Shown: piece by piece, positions 1 through 8,736 of the stretch | Position numbering within the stretch: position 1 is the first letter of the stretch | How the letters are laid out: every line of letters starts with the position of its first letter | Origin: Pseudomonas sp. | Lineage (GTDB): Bacteria; Pseudomonadota; Gammaproteobacteria; Pseudomonadales; Pseudomonadaceae | Direction of reading: 5' to 3' | NCBI RefSeq assembly: GCF_028293835.1 | Contig: NZ_JAQGNX010000073.1 | Location: 1 to 46,037, forward strand | Length of the DNA: 46,037 nt | Position numbers and translations under genes: made by a program | Notes under the pieces: model-generated | Database searches by the model: none | Told to the model about the DNA's origin: nothing | What the model saw: the letters and a program-made list of their open reading frames with translations, nothing else

Positions 1-203
1 GGCAACGCAGCTTATGCATCGACACCAGCGACAGCACCAACACCGTGGTCTGGCACCCTGGCAGCCGTCCGTTGATGGGCGTGGGTGGTAACGAAGCGCT
101 GGGGTTTGTCTGCGTCGAAGCCGCGTCAGGTGGTTCAAACAGCCTGAGCCTGGCGCCGGGGGAAGAAGCGCACCTGACGTTGCAGGCGTACTTGCTGCAT
201 TGA
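1..203 (+). CDS. D-hexose-6-phosphate mutarotase (aldose 1-epimerase family), C-terminal end only
   Basis: The window opens inside a gene read in the frame starting at base 3 and ending in TGA at 201-203, about 66 codons. The visible end contains TVVWHPG, then MGVGGNEALGFVCVEAA, and closes with a beta-strand-rich stretch (LTLQAYLLH). This matches the C-terminus of YeaD-type glucose-6-phosphate 1-epimerases, beta-sandwich enzymes that interconvert the anomers of hexose 6-phosphates. Location supports it: in Pseudomonas this gene lies between the glucose uptake genes (gltABC/oprB) and hexR-zwf-pgl-eda, and hexR is next here. The N-terminus and catalytic residues lie outside the window, so the call rests on the end motif and synteny. 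A REPIN-type palindrome follows and separates it from the convergent hexR gene. Confidence 0.75.
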   Translation, partial: QRSLCIDTSDSTNTVVWHPGSRPLMGVGGNEALGFVCVEAASGGSNSLSLAPGEEAHLTLQAYLLH

Positions 204-275
204 AGGCAGATGGCAGGATTTCTGTAGCAGATTGCGCCCCGTCTTCGACGCCGCGCTGGCAGAGCAAACACAAAT

Positions 276-388
276 CTGTAGGAGTTGCCGAAGGCTGCGA
301 TAGGCCGGGTCGCGGGCGACCGGTTTGTCAGCAGTGTCATGAGGGCGACCGGCTCCCGGTCGAATCGCGGCCTTCGGCAGGTCCTACG
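276..388. repeat. REPIN-like inverted repeat (copy 1)
   Basis: The left arm, starting CTGTAGGAGTTGCCGAAGG at 276, is mirrored by the right arm ending CCTTCGGCAGGTCCTAC near 386. The middle holds GACCGG/CCGGTC-type inner inverted repeats. The same arm sequence recurs at 20493-20594 and 36454-36576, so this is a dispersed family. It fills the gap between the convergent mutarotase and hexR genes, where it may also act as a bidirectional terminator (inference). Confidence 0.75.
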
Positions 389-432
389 AGTTATCTTTAA
401 GTCAATGAATTATGCGCGGTTAGGTACGAACC

Positions 433-1302
433 TCAGCTCAATTCATCATCAATCGGATAACGGCTGGCATTCAGGCTTTCTTTGATTTTGCGCAGGTGCG
501 GCTGAAAGTCGACGCCGCGGCGCAAGGTCATGCCGGTCGCCAAGACATCAAGCACGGTAAGTTGGATGATCCGCGAGGTCATGGGCATATAGATGTCGGT
601 GTCTTCGGGTAGCGGGATGTTAAGGCTCAAGGTACTGGCCTTGGCCAGCGGGGAGCCTTCAGCCGTCAGTCCCAGCACGGATGCACCGTTTTCCCGGGCG
701 ATACGGGCCACTTCTACCAGTTCACGGGTGCGACCGGTGTAGGAGATGATCACGAACAATTCACCGGTGTGCGCCACGGAGGCGATCATACGTTGCATCA
801 GTACATCGGCGTGGGCGGTGACGGCCAGGTTGAAACGAAAGAATTTATGCTGGGCGTCCATCGCCACCGGGGCTGAGGCACCGAGGCCGAAGAAGTGAAT
901 CTGCCGCGCCTGAATCAACAGGTCCACGGCTTTGCTGATCAGGTTCGGGTCCAGTTGCTGCAGGGCGCTGTCCAATGAAGCGATGGCGCTGCCGAAGATC
1001 TTCCGCGTGTAAGCCTCGGGGACATCGTCGGCTTCTACTGCACGGCTCACATAGGCAGCACCGCTGGCCAGGCTTTGCGCCATTTGCAGTTTCAATTCGG
1101 GATAGCCGCTGACACCAAAGGACCGGCAAAACCGGTTAACTGTGGGTTCGCTGACTTTCGCGGCCTGGGCCAGGGCAGCGATGCTTAAACGCGTCGCTTG
1201 TTGCGGATTGAGCAAGATCACCTCGGCGACCTTGCGTTCGGCCTTGTTCAGGTCTTCCAGTCGGCCCTGAATGTGCTCCAGGAGATTGCGCGTGCGGTCC
1301 AT
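433..1302 (-). CDS. hexR: HexR, RpiR-family repressor of glucose catabolism genes
   Basis: A 289-residue protein starting [20 protein letters not shown]. An N-terminal RpiR-type helix-turn-helix occupies about residues 1-80 ([20 protein letters not shown] is the recognition region). A SIS sugar-phosphate isomerase fold follows at about 120-260 ([10 protein letters not shown]; later [16 protein letters not shown], the phosphosugar-binding strand-loop). In Pseudomonas, HexR represses zwf-pgl-eda, edd-gap-1 and related genes and is released by the Entner-Doudoroff intermediate 2-keto-3-deoxy-6-phosphogluconate. The gene is divergent from zwf with a 208-bp gap holding a HexR-like operator, which fits control of the neighbouring operon and possibly of itself. 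Length and start agree with the family. The identification is very secure. Confidence 0.95.
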   Translation of the reverse strand: MDRTRNLLEHIQGRLEDLNKAERKVAEVILLNPQQATRLSIAALAQAAKVSEPTVNRFCRSFGVSGYPELKLQMAQSLASGAAYVSRAVEADDVPEAYTRKIFGSAIASLDSALQQLDPNLISKAVDLLIQARQIHFFGLGASAPVAMDAQHKFFRFNLAVTAHADVLMQRMIASVAHTGELFVIISYTGRTRELVEVARIARENGASVLGLTAEGSPLAKASTLSLNIPLPEDTDIYMPMTSRIIQLTVLDVLATGMTLRRGVDFQPHLRKIKESLNASRYPIDDELS

Positions 1303-1428
1303 TTAGTGTCCTTGTTGGTCCGGCGAAGAACAGCCTGTCATCGAGAGTCTTCCAAGTACGGGCAAAGGTGGCCTATCGTACTGATGGGCCTCGCCGATCA
1401 CCATAGGAATCTGGTTTTAGGCGATATG

Positions 1429-1446
1429 TTGTGGTTATTACTACAT
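1429..1446. promoter_or_regulatory. Candidate HexR operator upstream of zwf
   Basis: TTGTGGTTATTACTACAT lies in the hexR-zwf gap, about 65 bp before zwf. Its core, TGTGGTTATTACTACA, matches its own reverse complement at 12 of 16 positions. It is close to the known Pseudomonas HexR pattern of a TTGT half and an ACAA half with 7-8 bases between, although the right half reads ACTACAT. That HexR acts here is known for the family; this exact site is inference. Confidence 0.6.
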
Positions 1447-1510
1447 TTGGTCTTGAATAGTGCCTTTAAAAAAGGTATTTGTAGCCTAACTTGATAAAAG
1501 AACAAACATT

Positions 1511-2980
1511 ATGCCCCTGATAACGGTTGAACCTTGCACTTTTGCCTTGTTTGGCGCCTTGGGCGACCTGGCATTACGCAAGCTGTTTCCTGCGCTGTAT
1601 CAACTCGATCAAGCTGGACTGCTGCATGCCGACACGCGCATTTTGGCGCTTGCCCGTGAGCCTGGCGACGAACAGCAGCATTTGGCGAACATCGACAGTC
1701 ACCTGCGCCGCTTCGTGCCCGCTGCTGAACTGAACGAAACCGTGGTCACCCGTTTCCAGGCGCGTTTGAGCTATTTACACGTCGACTTTCTTAAGGCTGA
1801 CGATTATGTCGCACTGGCTGAGCGAGTAGGCGACGCCGAGACGATGATCGCGTACTTCGCCACACCTGCCTCGGTGTATGGCGCCATTTGCGAAAATCTG
1901 CACTCGGTGAACCTGACCGAACGTACCCGTGCGGTGTTGGAAAAACCCATTGGCCACGACTTGGCATCCTCGCGGACGGTCAACGATGCGGTCGCGCAGT
2001 TTTTCCCGGAAAACCGTGTTTACCGGATCGACCACTACCTGGGCAAAGAAACTGTTCAGAACTTGATCGCTTTGCGTTTCGCCAACAGCTTGTTCGAAAC
2101 CCAGTGGAACCAGAATCATATTTCCCACGTGGAAATCACCGTGGCGGAGCAAGTCGGGATTGAAGGCCGTTGGGGCTATTTCGATCAGGCCGGGCAACTG
2201 CGGGACATGATCCAGAACCATTTACTGCAATTGCTTTGCTTGATTGCCATGGACCCGCCGAGCGACCTGTCTGCCGACAGCATTCGTGACGAGAAGGTCA
2301 AGGTACTCAAAGCGCTGGTGCCATTTACCCCTGAGCGCCTCGCCACCCAGGTGGTGCGCGGTCAGTACATTGCCGGTTACAGCGAGGGTAAGGCGGTCCC
2401 GGGTTATCTCGAAGAAGAAAACTCCAATACCCAGAGCGACACGGAAACCTTTGTTGCCCTGCGCGCTGATATTCGCAACTGGCGCTGGGCTGGCGTGCCG
2501 TTCTACCTGCGAACCGGTAAACGAATGCCGCAAAAGTTGTCGCAGATCGTGATCCATTTCAAAGAACCGCCGCACTATATCTTTGCCCCTGAACAACGCA
2601 TGCAGATCAGCAACAAATTGATCATTCGCTTGCAACCTGATGAAGGCATTTCCTTGCAGGTAATGACCAAGGATCAGGGGTTGGACAAGGGCATGCAGTT
2701 GCGCAGCGGTCCTTTGAAACTGGATTTCTCCGACACCTATCGCAGCGCACGGACCCCCGATGCCTACGAGCGATTGTTGCTGGAAATAATGCGCGGCAAT
2801 CAGAACCTGTTTGTCCGTAAAGATGAAATTGAGTCCGCATGGCAATGGTGCGACCAACTGATCGCTGGCTGGAAAAAGGCGGGCGACGCGCCCAAGCCTT
2901 ACGCGGCCGGATCGTGGGGGCCGATGAGCTCCATTGCCTTGATTACTCGCGATGGGAGGTCATGGTATGGCGATATATGA
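1511..2980 (+). CDS. zwf: Glucose-6-phosphate 1-dehydrogenase
   Basis: A 489-residue cytoplasmic enzyme that oxidises glucose 6-phosphate to 6-phosphogluconolactone with NAD(P)+, feeding the Entner-Doudoroff route. The N-terminal Rossmann loop is [18 protein letters not shown] (about residues 12-29); the usual GASGDL appears as GALGDL. The substrate-binding signature [10 protein letters not shown] is near residues 171-180. The length is normal for the family. The ATG at 1511 follows an AT-rich leader without a strong Shine-Dalgarno sequence. It is the first gene of zwf-pgl-eda and overlaps pgl by 14 bases, so translation is probably coupled. Control by HexR is expected from the adjacent repressor gene and operator-like palindrome. 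Pseudomonas often carries further zwf paralogues; this is the hexR-linked one. Confidence 0.96.
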   Translation: MPLITVEPCTFALFGALGDLALRKLFPALYQLDQAGLLHADTRILALAREPGDEQQHLANIDSHLRRFVPAAELNETVVTRFQARLSYLHVDFLKADDYVALAERVGDAETMIAYFATPASVYGAICENLHSVNLTERTRAVLEKPIGHDLASSRTVNDAVAQFFPENRVYRIDHYLGKETVQNLIALRFANSLFETQWNQNHISHVEITVAEQVGIEGRWGYFDQAGQLRDMIQNHLLQLLCLIAMDPPSDLSADSIRDEKVKVLKALVPFTPERLATQVVRGQYIAGYSEGKAVPGYLEEENSNTQSDTETFVALRADIRNWRWAGVPFYLRTGKRMPQKLSQIVIHFKEPPHYIFAPEQRMQISNKLIIRLQPDEGISLQVMTKDQGLDKGMQLRSGPLKLDFSDTYRSARTPDAYERLLLEIMRGNQNLFVRKDEIESAWQWCDQLIAGWKKAGDAPKPYAAGSWGPMSSIALITRDGRSWYGDI

Positions 2981-3680
2981 ATTAGGACTGCCAGCGGGCC
3001 TTGTGGCCCGGGAGTTCGATAATCCAACGCAACTGGCCAATGAACTGGCCAGCGCAGTGGCAGAGCAGCTAGTCAATGGGATTGCTGCCAACGGCGTAGC
3101 GACCTTGGTGGTGTCAGGTGGAAAGAGCCCGGTGGCATTCTTCCAGAACCTGGCGGCGCGCACCCTGGACTGGTCAAAGGTAGTGATCAGCCTGGCGGAC
3201 GAACGCTGGGTGCCGGTGGAACACCCGGACAGCAACGCCGGCTTGTTGAAGCGGTATTTGCTGCAAGGCCCGGCCGCGAAAGCGAGGTTTGTGGGCCTGT
3301 ACAGCGCTGCGGCAAATCTTGAAGAAGCGGCGAAGGTTGCTGATCAGGCGTTGGCCGAATTGCCAGCGATAGATGTCCTGGTATTGGGCATGGGCGATGA
3401 CGGTCATACCGCCTCGCTGTTCCCTGACAGCCCTAACCTGAGCGAAGCGTTGAACCTTGACAGTCAGCGCCGTTGCTTGCCGATGATGGCGCCGACGGTC
3501 CCGCATCAACGCTTGACCCTGACACGTCAGTTATTGGCGTCGGCCCGTCTGCCAATCCTGTCCATTTCCGGGCAGGCCAAACTCGACACGTTGCGCGCGG
3601 CGGTAGCTGGCGATGAACTCGCCAAAATGCCAATCCGTGCCTTCCTCAATTCCTCGTTAGAGATTTACTGGTGCCCATGA
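2967..3680 (+). CDS. pgl: 6-phosphogluconolactonase
   Basis: A 237-residue enzyme of the glucosamine-6-phosphate isomerase/6-phosphogluconolactonase superfamily (DevB type), hydrolysing 6-phosphogluconolactone made by Zwf. Visible signatures are [14 protein letters not shown] (phosphate loop), [17 protein letters not shown], and [15 protein letters not shown], the family's conserved active-site block. I chose the ATG at 2967 because GGAGGT sits 6 bases before it; an in-frame ATG at 2952 has no such site. The gene starts inside the end of zwf, and its TGA overlaps a possible eda start in ATGA (3677-3680). The close packing indicates one transcript and coordinated supply of the three enzymes. 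Confidence 0.95.
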   Translation: MAIYELGLPAGLVAREFDNPTQLANELASAVAEQLVNGIAANGVATLVVSGGKSPVAFFQNLAARTLDWSKVVISLADERWVPVEHPDSNAGLLKRYLLQGPAAKARFVGLYSAAANLEEAAKVADQALAELPAIDVLVLGMGDDGHTASLFPDSPNLSEALNLDSQRRCLPMMAPTVPHQRLTLTRQLLASARLPILSISGQAKLDTLRAAVAGDELAKMPIRAFLNSSLEIYWCP

Positions 3681-3697
3681 GCAAAGGATCAGCCGCC

Positions 3698-4372
3698 ATG
3701 AAGACAATTGAAAGCAACTTGCCGCTGAACAGCATGGCGAACAAAATTGTGCAAATCGACGAACTCTGCGCTAAAGCGAAGATTTTGCCGGTAATTACCA
3801 TTGCCCGCGAACAAGACATCCTGCCGTTGGCCGATGCCTTGGCCGCAGGTGGTTTGACCACCCTGGAAGTGACCTTGCGCTCAGCGTTCGGCCTGACCGC
3901 GATCCGCATATTGCGTGAGCAACGGCCGGAACTGTGCGTCGGTGCTGGTACTATTCTGGACCGCAAAATGCTCGCCGATGCGGAAGCTGCCGGCGCGCAA
4001 TTTATTGTCACCCCTGGTTGCACCCACGACCTGCTGTTGGCAGGCACTGAAAGTGAACTGCCGTTGTTGCCGGGCATCAGCAGTGCTTCGGAAATCATGG
4101 TGGGTTACGCCTTGGGCTACCGCCGCTTCAAACTGTTCCCGGCAGAGATCAGCGGCGGCGTCGCAGCGATCAAGGCGCTCGGCGGCCCGTTTGTCGATGT
4201 ACGTTTTTGCCCTACTGGCGGGGTCAGTCCGGCGAACCTGCAAAGTTACATGGCGCTGCCGAATGTGATGTGTGTGGGCGGTTCATGGATGCTCGATAAC
4301 GCCTGGATCAAAAACGGTGATTGGGCACGTATTCAAGAAGCCAGCGCTGAAGCATTGGCGTTGTTCGACTGA
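3698..4372 (+). CDS. eda: KDPG aldolase (2-dehydro-3-deoxy-phosphogluconate aldolase)
   Basis: A class I aldolase of about 224 residues that splits 2-keto-3-deoxy-6-phosphogluconate into pyruvate and glyceraldehyde 3-phosphate, the last Entner-Doudoroff step. The catalytic glutamate lies in GGLTTLEVTLRS and the Schiff-base lysine in YRRFKLFPAE. FIVTPGC and PTGGVSPANLQSYMAL complete the (beta/alpha)8 signatures. I placed the start at ATG 3698, with AAAGGA about ten bases upstream, because it gives a family-like N-terminus. ATG 3677, overlapping the pgl stop, and GTG 3671 are in-frame alternatives adding 7 or 9 residues. A tandem repeat and a strong terminator follow, closing the zwf-pgl-eda operon. 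Confidence 0.95.
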   Translation: MKTIESNLPLNSMANKIVQIDELCAKAKILPVITIAREQDILPLADALAAGGLTTLEVTLRSAFGLTAIRILREQRPELCVGAGTILDRKMLADAEAAGAQFIVTPGCTHDLLLAGTESELPLLPGISSASEIMVGYALGYRRFKLFPAEISGGVAAIKALGGPFVDVRFCPTGGVSPANLQSYMALPNVMCVGGSWMLDNAWIKNGDWARIQEASAEALALFD

Positions 4373-4387
4373 GAAAGGGTTGTTGCA

Positions 4388-4423
4388 GTTGTTGTGATGG
4401 GTTGTTGTGATGGGTTGTTGTGA
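4388..4423. repeat. Short tandem repeat, 13-bp unit
   Basis: GTTGTTGTGATGG occurs twice in tandem (4388-4400, 4401-4413), followed by a partial third copy to 4423. It lies between the eda stop and the terminator, within the probable 3' untranslated part of the mRNA. No function can be assigned; slippage-type variation between strains is plausible. Confidence 0.7.
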
Positions 4424-4441
4424 GGTTGTTGCATGGCTTTT

Positions 4442-4477
4442 CACGGGGCGCCTTGGTCGGGTGCCCCGTGTTTTTTT
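4442..4477 (+). terminator. Rho-independent terminator after eda
   Basis: CACGGGGCGCC (4442-4452) pairs with GGTGCCCCGTG (4460-4470), an 11-bp stem with one G-T pair, followed directly by seven T. It lies 70 bp after the eda stop and ends the zwf-pgl-eda transcript. Confidence 0.9.
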
Positions 4478-4510
4478 GCGCGGCGCAAAAAGCCGCGTGA
4501 CCAGCGCCGC

Positions 4511-4741
4511 TCAGGTACGGAACGGGCGTTTAGTCTTACGCAACGGATCCAGCAGTGCGCCCAGGCCGTTGTGGTCAATCTCGTGCATCAGGGCCAATAG
4601 CGCACCTAGCTCGCCACTGGGGAAACCCTCCCGGGCAAACCAATTCAGATATTGCCCCGGCAGGTCGGCTATCAATCGGCCCTTGTATTTACCGTAGGGC
4701 ATTTCCCGGGTCACCAATAGCTCAAGTTTTTCAGGGTTCAT
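4511..4741 (-). CDS. DUF3820 family protein (putative quorum-sensing-regulated virulence factor family)
   Basis: A small protein of about 76 residues, MNPEKLELLVTREMPYGKYK and on through GRLIADLPGQYLNWFAREGFPSGELG. The block MPYGKYKGR...DLP..YLNWF is the signature of DUF3820 (QSregVF_b), a short domain found widely in proteobacteria and also in exonuclease-like proteins. The family name comes from a Pseudomonas aeruginosa protein under quorum-sensing control; the biochemical role is unknown. I used ATG 4741 because the family begins close to it. An in-frame TTG at 4756 has a better ribosome site (AGAAGG eight bases upstream) and would add five residues. The gene is monocistronic and converges on the zwf-pgl-eda operon. 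Confidence 0.8.
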   Translation of the reverse strand: MNPEKLELLVTREMPYGKYKGRLIADLPGQYLNWFAREGFPSGELGALLALMHEIDHNGLGALLDPLRKTKRPFRT

Positions 4742-4907
4742 GTGTACGCCACTCAAGGGATGCGCCTTCTGCCAGGCGCCAATAACGCTTTATCAATACG
4801 TGCATTCTGCATGCAGGCTAAATGACAGTTCTTGCAGAACGAACGAATATCATATTTATATAAATCATAAGCCGCTGAAATAAAACAGGTTTTTTTTAGC
4901 TTAAAGC

Positions 4908-4923
4908 TGGCACGGTCGCTGCT
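4908..4923 (+). promoter_or_regulatory. Candidate sigma-54 (-24/-12) promoter
   Basis: TGGCACGGTCGCTGCT fits the RpoN consensus TGGCACG-N4-TTGCW with one mismatch (C for the first T of TTGC), and the GG and GC pairs have the required spacing. Transcription would start near 4934, about 14 bp before the AGAGGA ribosome site of the DUF2383 gene. No activator site was identified upstream. The sequence match is direct; function is inference. Confidence 0.55.
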
Positions 4924-4959
4924 CTCTTCTAGTCATCATCCACCAAAGAGGAATTGGAA

Positions 4960-5430
4960 ATGACTGATATCAATAAAGAAGCCATCTCGTTACTTAACGA
5001 CTTGATTCAAACCAGCAAAGACGGTGAAAAAGGTTTTCACACCAGTGCTGAAGACATCAAGAACCCCACTGTTAAGGGCTTTTTTATCACCCGTTCGCAA
5101 GAGTGTGGCGCGGCTGTTCGCAAGCTTCAAGCGGAAGTCCGGGCACTGGGTGGTGATCCAGAAGATTCTTCCAGCGTAGGTGCTTCAATGCACCGCGCCT
5201 GGGTCGACCTGAAGTCGGCTGTTACCGGTAAGAGCGATGAAGCCATTCTCAACGAAGTTGAGCGCGGTGAAGACCATGCATTGAAGGCTTACAAAGAAGC
5301 ACTGGAAAAAGCGACGGAGAAAAATCTGCCGTCCAACGTTGTTGCCTTGATCCAGGAGCAATTGGCCGGTACGCAACGCAATCACGACCAAGTGAAAGAA
5401 ATGCGTAATCAGGCTCGTGCTGCTAGCTGA
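4960..5430 (+). CDS. PA2169 family four-helix-bundle protein (DUF2383)
   Basis: A 156-residue soluble, acidic, helical protein. It starts MTDINKEAISLLNDLIQTSK and carries GEKGFHTSAEDIKNP and later LKAYKEALEK, the pattern of DUF2383, a ferritin-like four-helix bundle named after P. aeruginosa PA2169. Family members are often stress- or stationary-phase-induced, but no reaction is established; Glu and His residues that might bind metal are present but unproven. I chose ATG 4960 because AGAGGAA sits about six bases before it; TTG 4954 is inside the ribosome-site region. A sigma-54-like promoter lies upstream and a clear terminator follows, so it is a single-gene unit. Confidence 0.85.
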   Translation: MTDINKEAISLLNDLIQTSKDGEKGFHTSAEDIKNPTVKGFFITRSQECGAAVRKLQAEVRALGGDPEDSSSVGASMHRAWVDLKSAVTGKSDEAILNEVERGEDHALKAYKEALEKATEKNLPSNVVALIQEQLAGTQRNHDQVKEMRNQARAAS

Positions 5431-5452
5431 TTCGCTCGGTAACGATAGAAAG

Positions 5453-5477
5453 CGCCAGCCAGTCTGGCGTTTTTTTT
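5453..5477 (+). terminator. Rho-independent terminator after the DUF2383 gene
   Basis: CGCCAG (5453-5458), loop CCAGT, CTGGCG (5464-5469), then eight T. It begins 22 bases after the DUF2383 stop and ends just short of the convergent diguanylate cyclase gene at 5485. Confidence 0.9.
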
Positions 5478-5484
5478 GGCTTTT

Positions 5485-7026
5485 TCACGTCGCCTCGCCA
5501 GGCACGGGCAGCGCAGAGAACGTCGCCGATACGCTACATTCAACCCGGTTCCGCCCCTTGCGTTTGGCTTGGTACAGCGCCTTGTCGGCCGCACCAATCA
5601 GCCCGCTGAGGGTAGCGCTCGGTTGGCTTAGCTGGGATGCAATGCCGATGCTGACGGTTATGGGCAGGTCATCGCTGGCAAAGCGCGGTAGCGCCTCAAT
5701 GCCCGCTCTTATGGCTTCGGCAATAACAATCGCGCCGTTGAGGGGTGTTTCAGCCAGCACCACGGAAAACTCTTCGCCACCGTAACGAGCGGCAAGGTCG
5801 CCCGGACGCCGAATGCGTTGTTGAATAGCCGTTGCCACGTTACGTAACGCTTCGTCGCCTCCATGGTGGCCATGGCGGTCATTGAATAATTTGAAATGGT
5901 CGACATCAATCATCAACAAGGACATCGGTTTGCCCGATCTCAGCCCCCGTGCCCATTCCGCTTTCAACACCTGGTCGAGGCGACGACGATTAGCAAGTCC
6001 GGTCAGGCTGTCTGTGGCGGCCAATTCGGCCAACTCATATTCCGCTTTGCGACGCAGGCTTAATTCCCGGCACAGCAGGAATGTCAGCCAGAGGATGCCC
6101 AAACAGAGGACTCCAGTGGCGCTGACGACCAACCACGTGTTGCGCAGCCAAATTGCATACACCTCTTCCAGGGACTGGCCAACCACCACAATCAACGGCA
6201 GATTCCCGACCGTGGAGAAGGTGTACATCCGCTCTTTGTTGTCGAGTGAGGAAATACTGATAAACGTGCCGTTGCCTTCCTGAAGGAAGCGCTTGAAATT
6301 GGGCTTCTGGCTGAAGTCCTCGCCTATCAAGTCCTTGAGTTCGGTGTCAGGTTGCCGCGCAAGAAGAAAACCGTGGGTGCTGATTAGATTGACGTTGCTG
6401 TCCCGGCCAATATTCAAGCTTTTAAACAGTTCTTTGAAATAGATCAGGCGCATCGCGCCGGATGCAATGCCCATGAATTCGCCATTGGGGGCAGACATCC
6501 GGCGGCTGAAGCTGATGCACCAGTCTCGATAGCCGGTGTGCAATTTAAAGGGGTCGCTGATCAATAAGTCCAGGTCAGGGTTATCCCGATGGGCGCGAAA
6601 GTGCGCGCGATCGGAGAGGTTGACCGTCCTGGGTATGACGGACAACGAGTCGGCCAGGATGTCACCGTTTTTGTCGATCAGAAGTAATTCGCCCTTATAA
6701 GGCGCGGCAGTCGAGCGGTCGAACAGCACCAGTTGTCGCATCTGTGGGGTAAGGTTACGCACCTCGGGCCGTTGCCAAGAGGTGATCATGCCTTGCAAGG
6801 AAGTGTCGTAGAGCTCGGTGTTGCGTTGTACGTCAGCATCGATCAACTGAACGATATTGGTCGCTGAACGGGCAGCAAAATCCCTGGCGCTGGCGCGTTC
6901 GCGGATCAATAGTGAGGTAACAATCGACACAATAGCGATAACCGCTAATGCGCTCCCGAAAATTAAAATAATTTCCGGCCTCGACCGTTTACCTGATATT
7001 TCGTCGATCGGAAAAACTGAGTTCAT
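5485..7026 (-). CDS. Membrane diguanylate cyclase with periplasmic Cache-type sensor and GGDEF domain
   Basis: A 513-residue inner-membrane protein. A membrane segment lies at about residues 18-40, followed by a periplasmic region of about 260 residues resembling a double-Cache (PDC) sensor (LLIDKNGDILADS, DRAHFRAHRDNPDLDL, FSRRMSAPNGEFMGI). A second membrane segment lies near 300-325. The cytoplasmic GGDEF domain begins with DSLTGLANRRRLDQ. The active-site loop reads GGEEF, and an RPGD motif five residues before it is a canonical RxxD inhibitory site, so it should make cyclic di-GMP from two GTP and be product-inhibited. No EAL domain is present. The ligand is unknown. It is transcribed alone and converges on the DUF2383 gene. 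Cyclic di-GMP commonly controls adhesion, and a fimbrial cluster lies 7 kb away, but a link is speculation. Confidence 0.93.
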   Translation of the reverse strand: MNSVFPIDEISGKRSRPEIILIFGSALAVIAIVSIVTSLLIRERASARDFAARSATNIVQLIDADVQRNTELYDTSLQGMITSWQRPEVRNLTPQMRQLVLFDRSTAAPYKGELLLIDKNGDILADSLSVIPRTVNLSDRAHFRAHRDNPDLDLLISDPFKLHTGYRDWCISFSRRMSAPNGEFMGIASGAMRLIYFKELFKSLNIGRDSNVNLISTHGFLLARQPDTELKDLIGEDFSQKPNFKRFLQEGNGTFISISSLDNKERMYTFSTVGNLPLIVVVGQSLEEVYAIWLRNTWLVVSATGVLCLGILWLTFLLCRELSLRRKAEYELAELAATDSLTGLANRRRLDQVLKAEWARGLRSGKPMSLLMIDVDHFKLFNDRHGHHGGDEALRNVATAIQQRIRRPGDLAARYGGEEFSVVLAETPLNGAIVIAEAIRAGIEALPRFASDDLPITVSIGIASQLSQPSATLSGLIGAADKALYQAKRKGRNRVECSVSATFSALPVPGEAT

Positions 7027-7371
7027 GGATAAGGTCTGATTGACTTAACAGCAATAATTTTCTAAGTGATTGATTTAAAACCGATTAATAGAGCTAACTA
7101 ACGTCTTTTGAAAAACAAATAAGCCGGTTCGATAAAGCTGACATTTCGCGGGGTTGAATCAAAGTGCTTTTTGACAATTATTGCAAGTCGGACGTGTCTT
7201 GATCTGGTGTGCGATTGCGGATTTCCCGATTGACTTCGGTCCCACTGGGCATCCGAAACCCTCTGTAGGAGCCAACGTGTCGGCGATCAATCGGGCGATG
7301 CGGTTTAACGGAAATACCACGTTTGCGCCCTCGCCAAAACGTTGGCTACAGAATGTCGCAGCGCTTTGGGT
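7027..7371. other. Intergenic region between diguanylate cyclase and sensor kinase genes
   Basis: A 345-bp gap. Bases 7027-7180 are AT-rich and hold the leader and promoter region of the leftward diguanylate cyclase gene. Bases 7264-7350 hold an inverted REP pair just past the end of the leftward sensor kinase gene. I see no credible ORF with a ribosome site. Confidence 0.6.
7264..7350. repeat. Inverted REP pair
   Basis: TGTAGGAGCCAACGTG followed by TCGGCGA (7264-7286) is mirrored by TCGCCAAAACGTTGGCTACA (7331-7350). It is the same family as the pair at 36335-36417, whose arm begins AGGAGCCAACTTGTTGGCGA. It sits 22 bp beyond the end of the pump operon and could serve as its transcription end or an mRNA-stabilising structure. 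Confidence 0.7.
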
Positions 7372-8736
7372 TCAAAACGGCAGGTTGATGCCAAAGGTGT
7401 TCATACCGTGCTCGCTGCGTACAAACACGGTGCCGCCGTGCATCAGGGCAATGGCTTTGACGATGGCCAATCCCAGGCCATGGTTGGCGCCGCTGTTGCT
7501 GCGTGAGGCATCGACGCGATAGAAGCGCTCGAACAGCATCGGCAAATGTTCGTCAGGGATTTCGGCACCGGGGTTGGCCACGCCAATGCTGACGTGGTCA
7601 TCTTCGGTATGAATGTCGACCCGAATCACTTCGCCAGCCGCCGTGTGTTGCACGGCGTTGTGCAGCAAGTTAATCAGTGCCCGGCGCAGGTGAGCTTTTT
7701 CAATACGTACACTGGCATCGCCGTCCACCTCGACCCGTACCTGGGCGTCTTCAAGGATGAAGTCCAGATAATCCAACGTCGTAGCCACTTCTTCAGCCAT
7801 GGATGTCGACGTCAGTTCGGTGGCCTTGCTGCCTTGGTCGGCACTGGCCAGAAACAGCATGTCGTTGACGATCAAACGTAACCGCTCCAACTCCTCAAGG
7901 TTTGATTGCAGCACTTCAAAGTAGTGCTCGGCCGAGCGGCCCCGCGTCAACGCAACTTGGGTCTGGCCAATCAAGTTAGTCAGCGGTGATCGAAGTTCAT
8001 GGGCGACGTCGGCGTTAAACGATTCAAGCCTGGAATAAGCGTGCTCCACCCGGTCCAGGGTAGCGTTGAACGAAGTCACGAACTGATCCAGTTCTGGCGG
8101 CAAGGGCGACAACTGCAAGCGCCCGGACAATCGCGGCGGTGCGAGCTTTTGCGCTTCCAGCGATAGGCTCACCAGTGGTTTCAAACCGATTCTCGCCACC
8201 CAATAACCGAGTACCGAGGCCAGCGCTATACCTATGGCGGCGAGGCTGATCAGCGCAATCATCAACGAATGTTGGGTATGCCGAAAGGTTTCAGTATCGA
8301 TGCCGATCAAAAAGCGCAGCGGTGGGCGTTCATCCTTCGCCGGTAACTGGCTGACCAGCACTTTGAAAGGGTATTTATTATCGGCCAGGTTCATGTCGCG
8401 CATGCCCAGCGGACCGTTGGCAAACTCGCGAATCACAGCAGGTGGATTACCGAATTCATAACTTGGGCTATCACTGACCACCCAAAACCGAATGCGCTTG
8501 TCGTCTTCGCTGAGGAGCTTGAGTTTGGCGGTGATTTTCGCCCAGTGCTCCTGCGTGCCGTAGCGATTCAGGGTCGATTGCAACACGCTGTAGCGCGCAT
8601 CCACCTCGGCGGCGGGCAGTTGACCCAAGCCTTTGCTGACCTGCCAATACAAAGCCCAACCGATCAGCAAAAACACCAGCAGGGCGACCAGGGCAAACAT
8701 GCCGCTCAGGCGCAGGGCGATTGAATTAGTTGGCAC
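7372..8736 (-). CDS. Heavy-metal-type sensor histidine kinase of the pump operon
   Basis: A 454-residue inner-membrane kinase. The start is GTG 8736, overlapping the response regulator gene by 11 bases with GGAG seven bases upstream; an upstream extension of the frame has no signal. Membrane segments lie at about residues 13-33 and 157-179, enclosing a periplasmic sensor of about 120 residues. HAMP follows, then the H-box FNADVAHELRSPLTNL with phospho-acceptor His246. The ATPase has N (INLLHNAVQHT), G1 (IGVANPGAEIP) and G2 (NHGLGLAIVKAI) boxes. The overall pattern is that of the CusS/IrlS/PcoS group, many of which sense Cu, Ag, Zn or Cd, but the ligand cannot be read from the sequence. It is the last gene of the operon and should phosphorylate the regulator encoded just upstream. 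Confidence 0.93.
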   Translation of the reverse strand: MPTNSIALRLSGMFALVALLVFLLIGWALYWQVSKGLGQLPAAEVDARYSVLQSTLNRYGTQEHWAKITAKLKLLSEDDKRIRFWVVSDSPSYEFGNPPAVIREFANGPLGMRDMNLADNKYPFKVLVSQLPAKDERPPLRFLIGIDTETFRHTQHSLMIALISLAAIGIALASVLGYWVARIGLKPLVSLSLEAQKLAPPRLSGRLQLSPLPPELDQFVTSFNATLDRVEHAYSRLESFNADVAHELRSPLTNLIGQTQVALTRGRSAEHYFEVLQSNLEELERLRLIVNDMLFLASADQGSKATELTSTSMAEEVATTLDYLDFILEDAQVRVEVDGDASVRIEKAHLRRALINLLHNAVQHTAAGEVIRVDIHTEDDHVSIGVANPGAEIPDEHLPMLFERFYRVDASRSNSGANHGLGLAIVKAIALMHGGTVFVRSEHGMNTFGINLPF

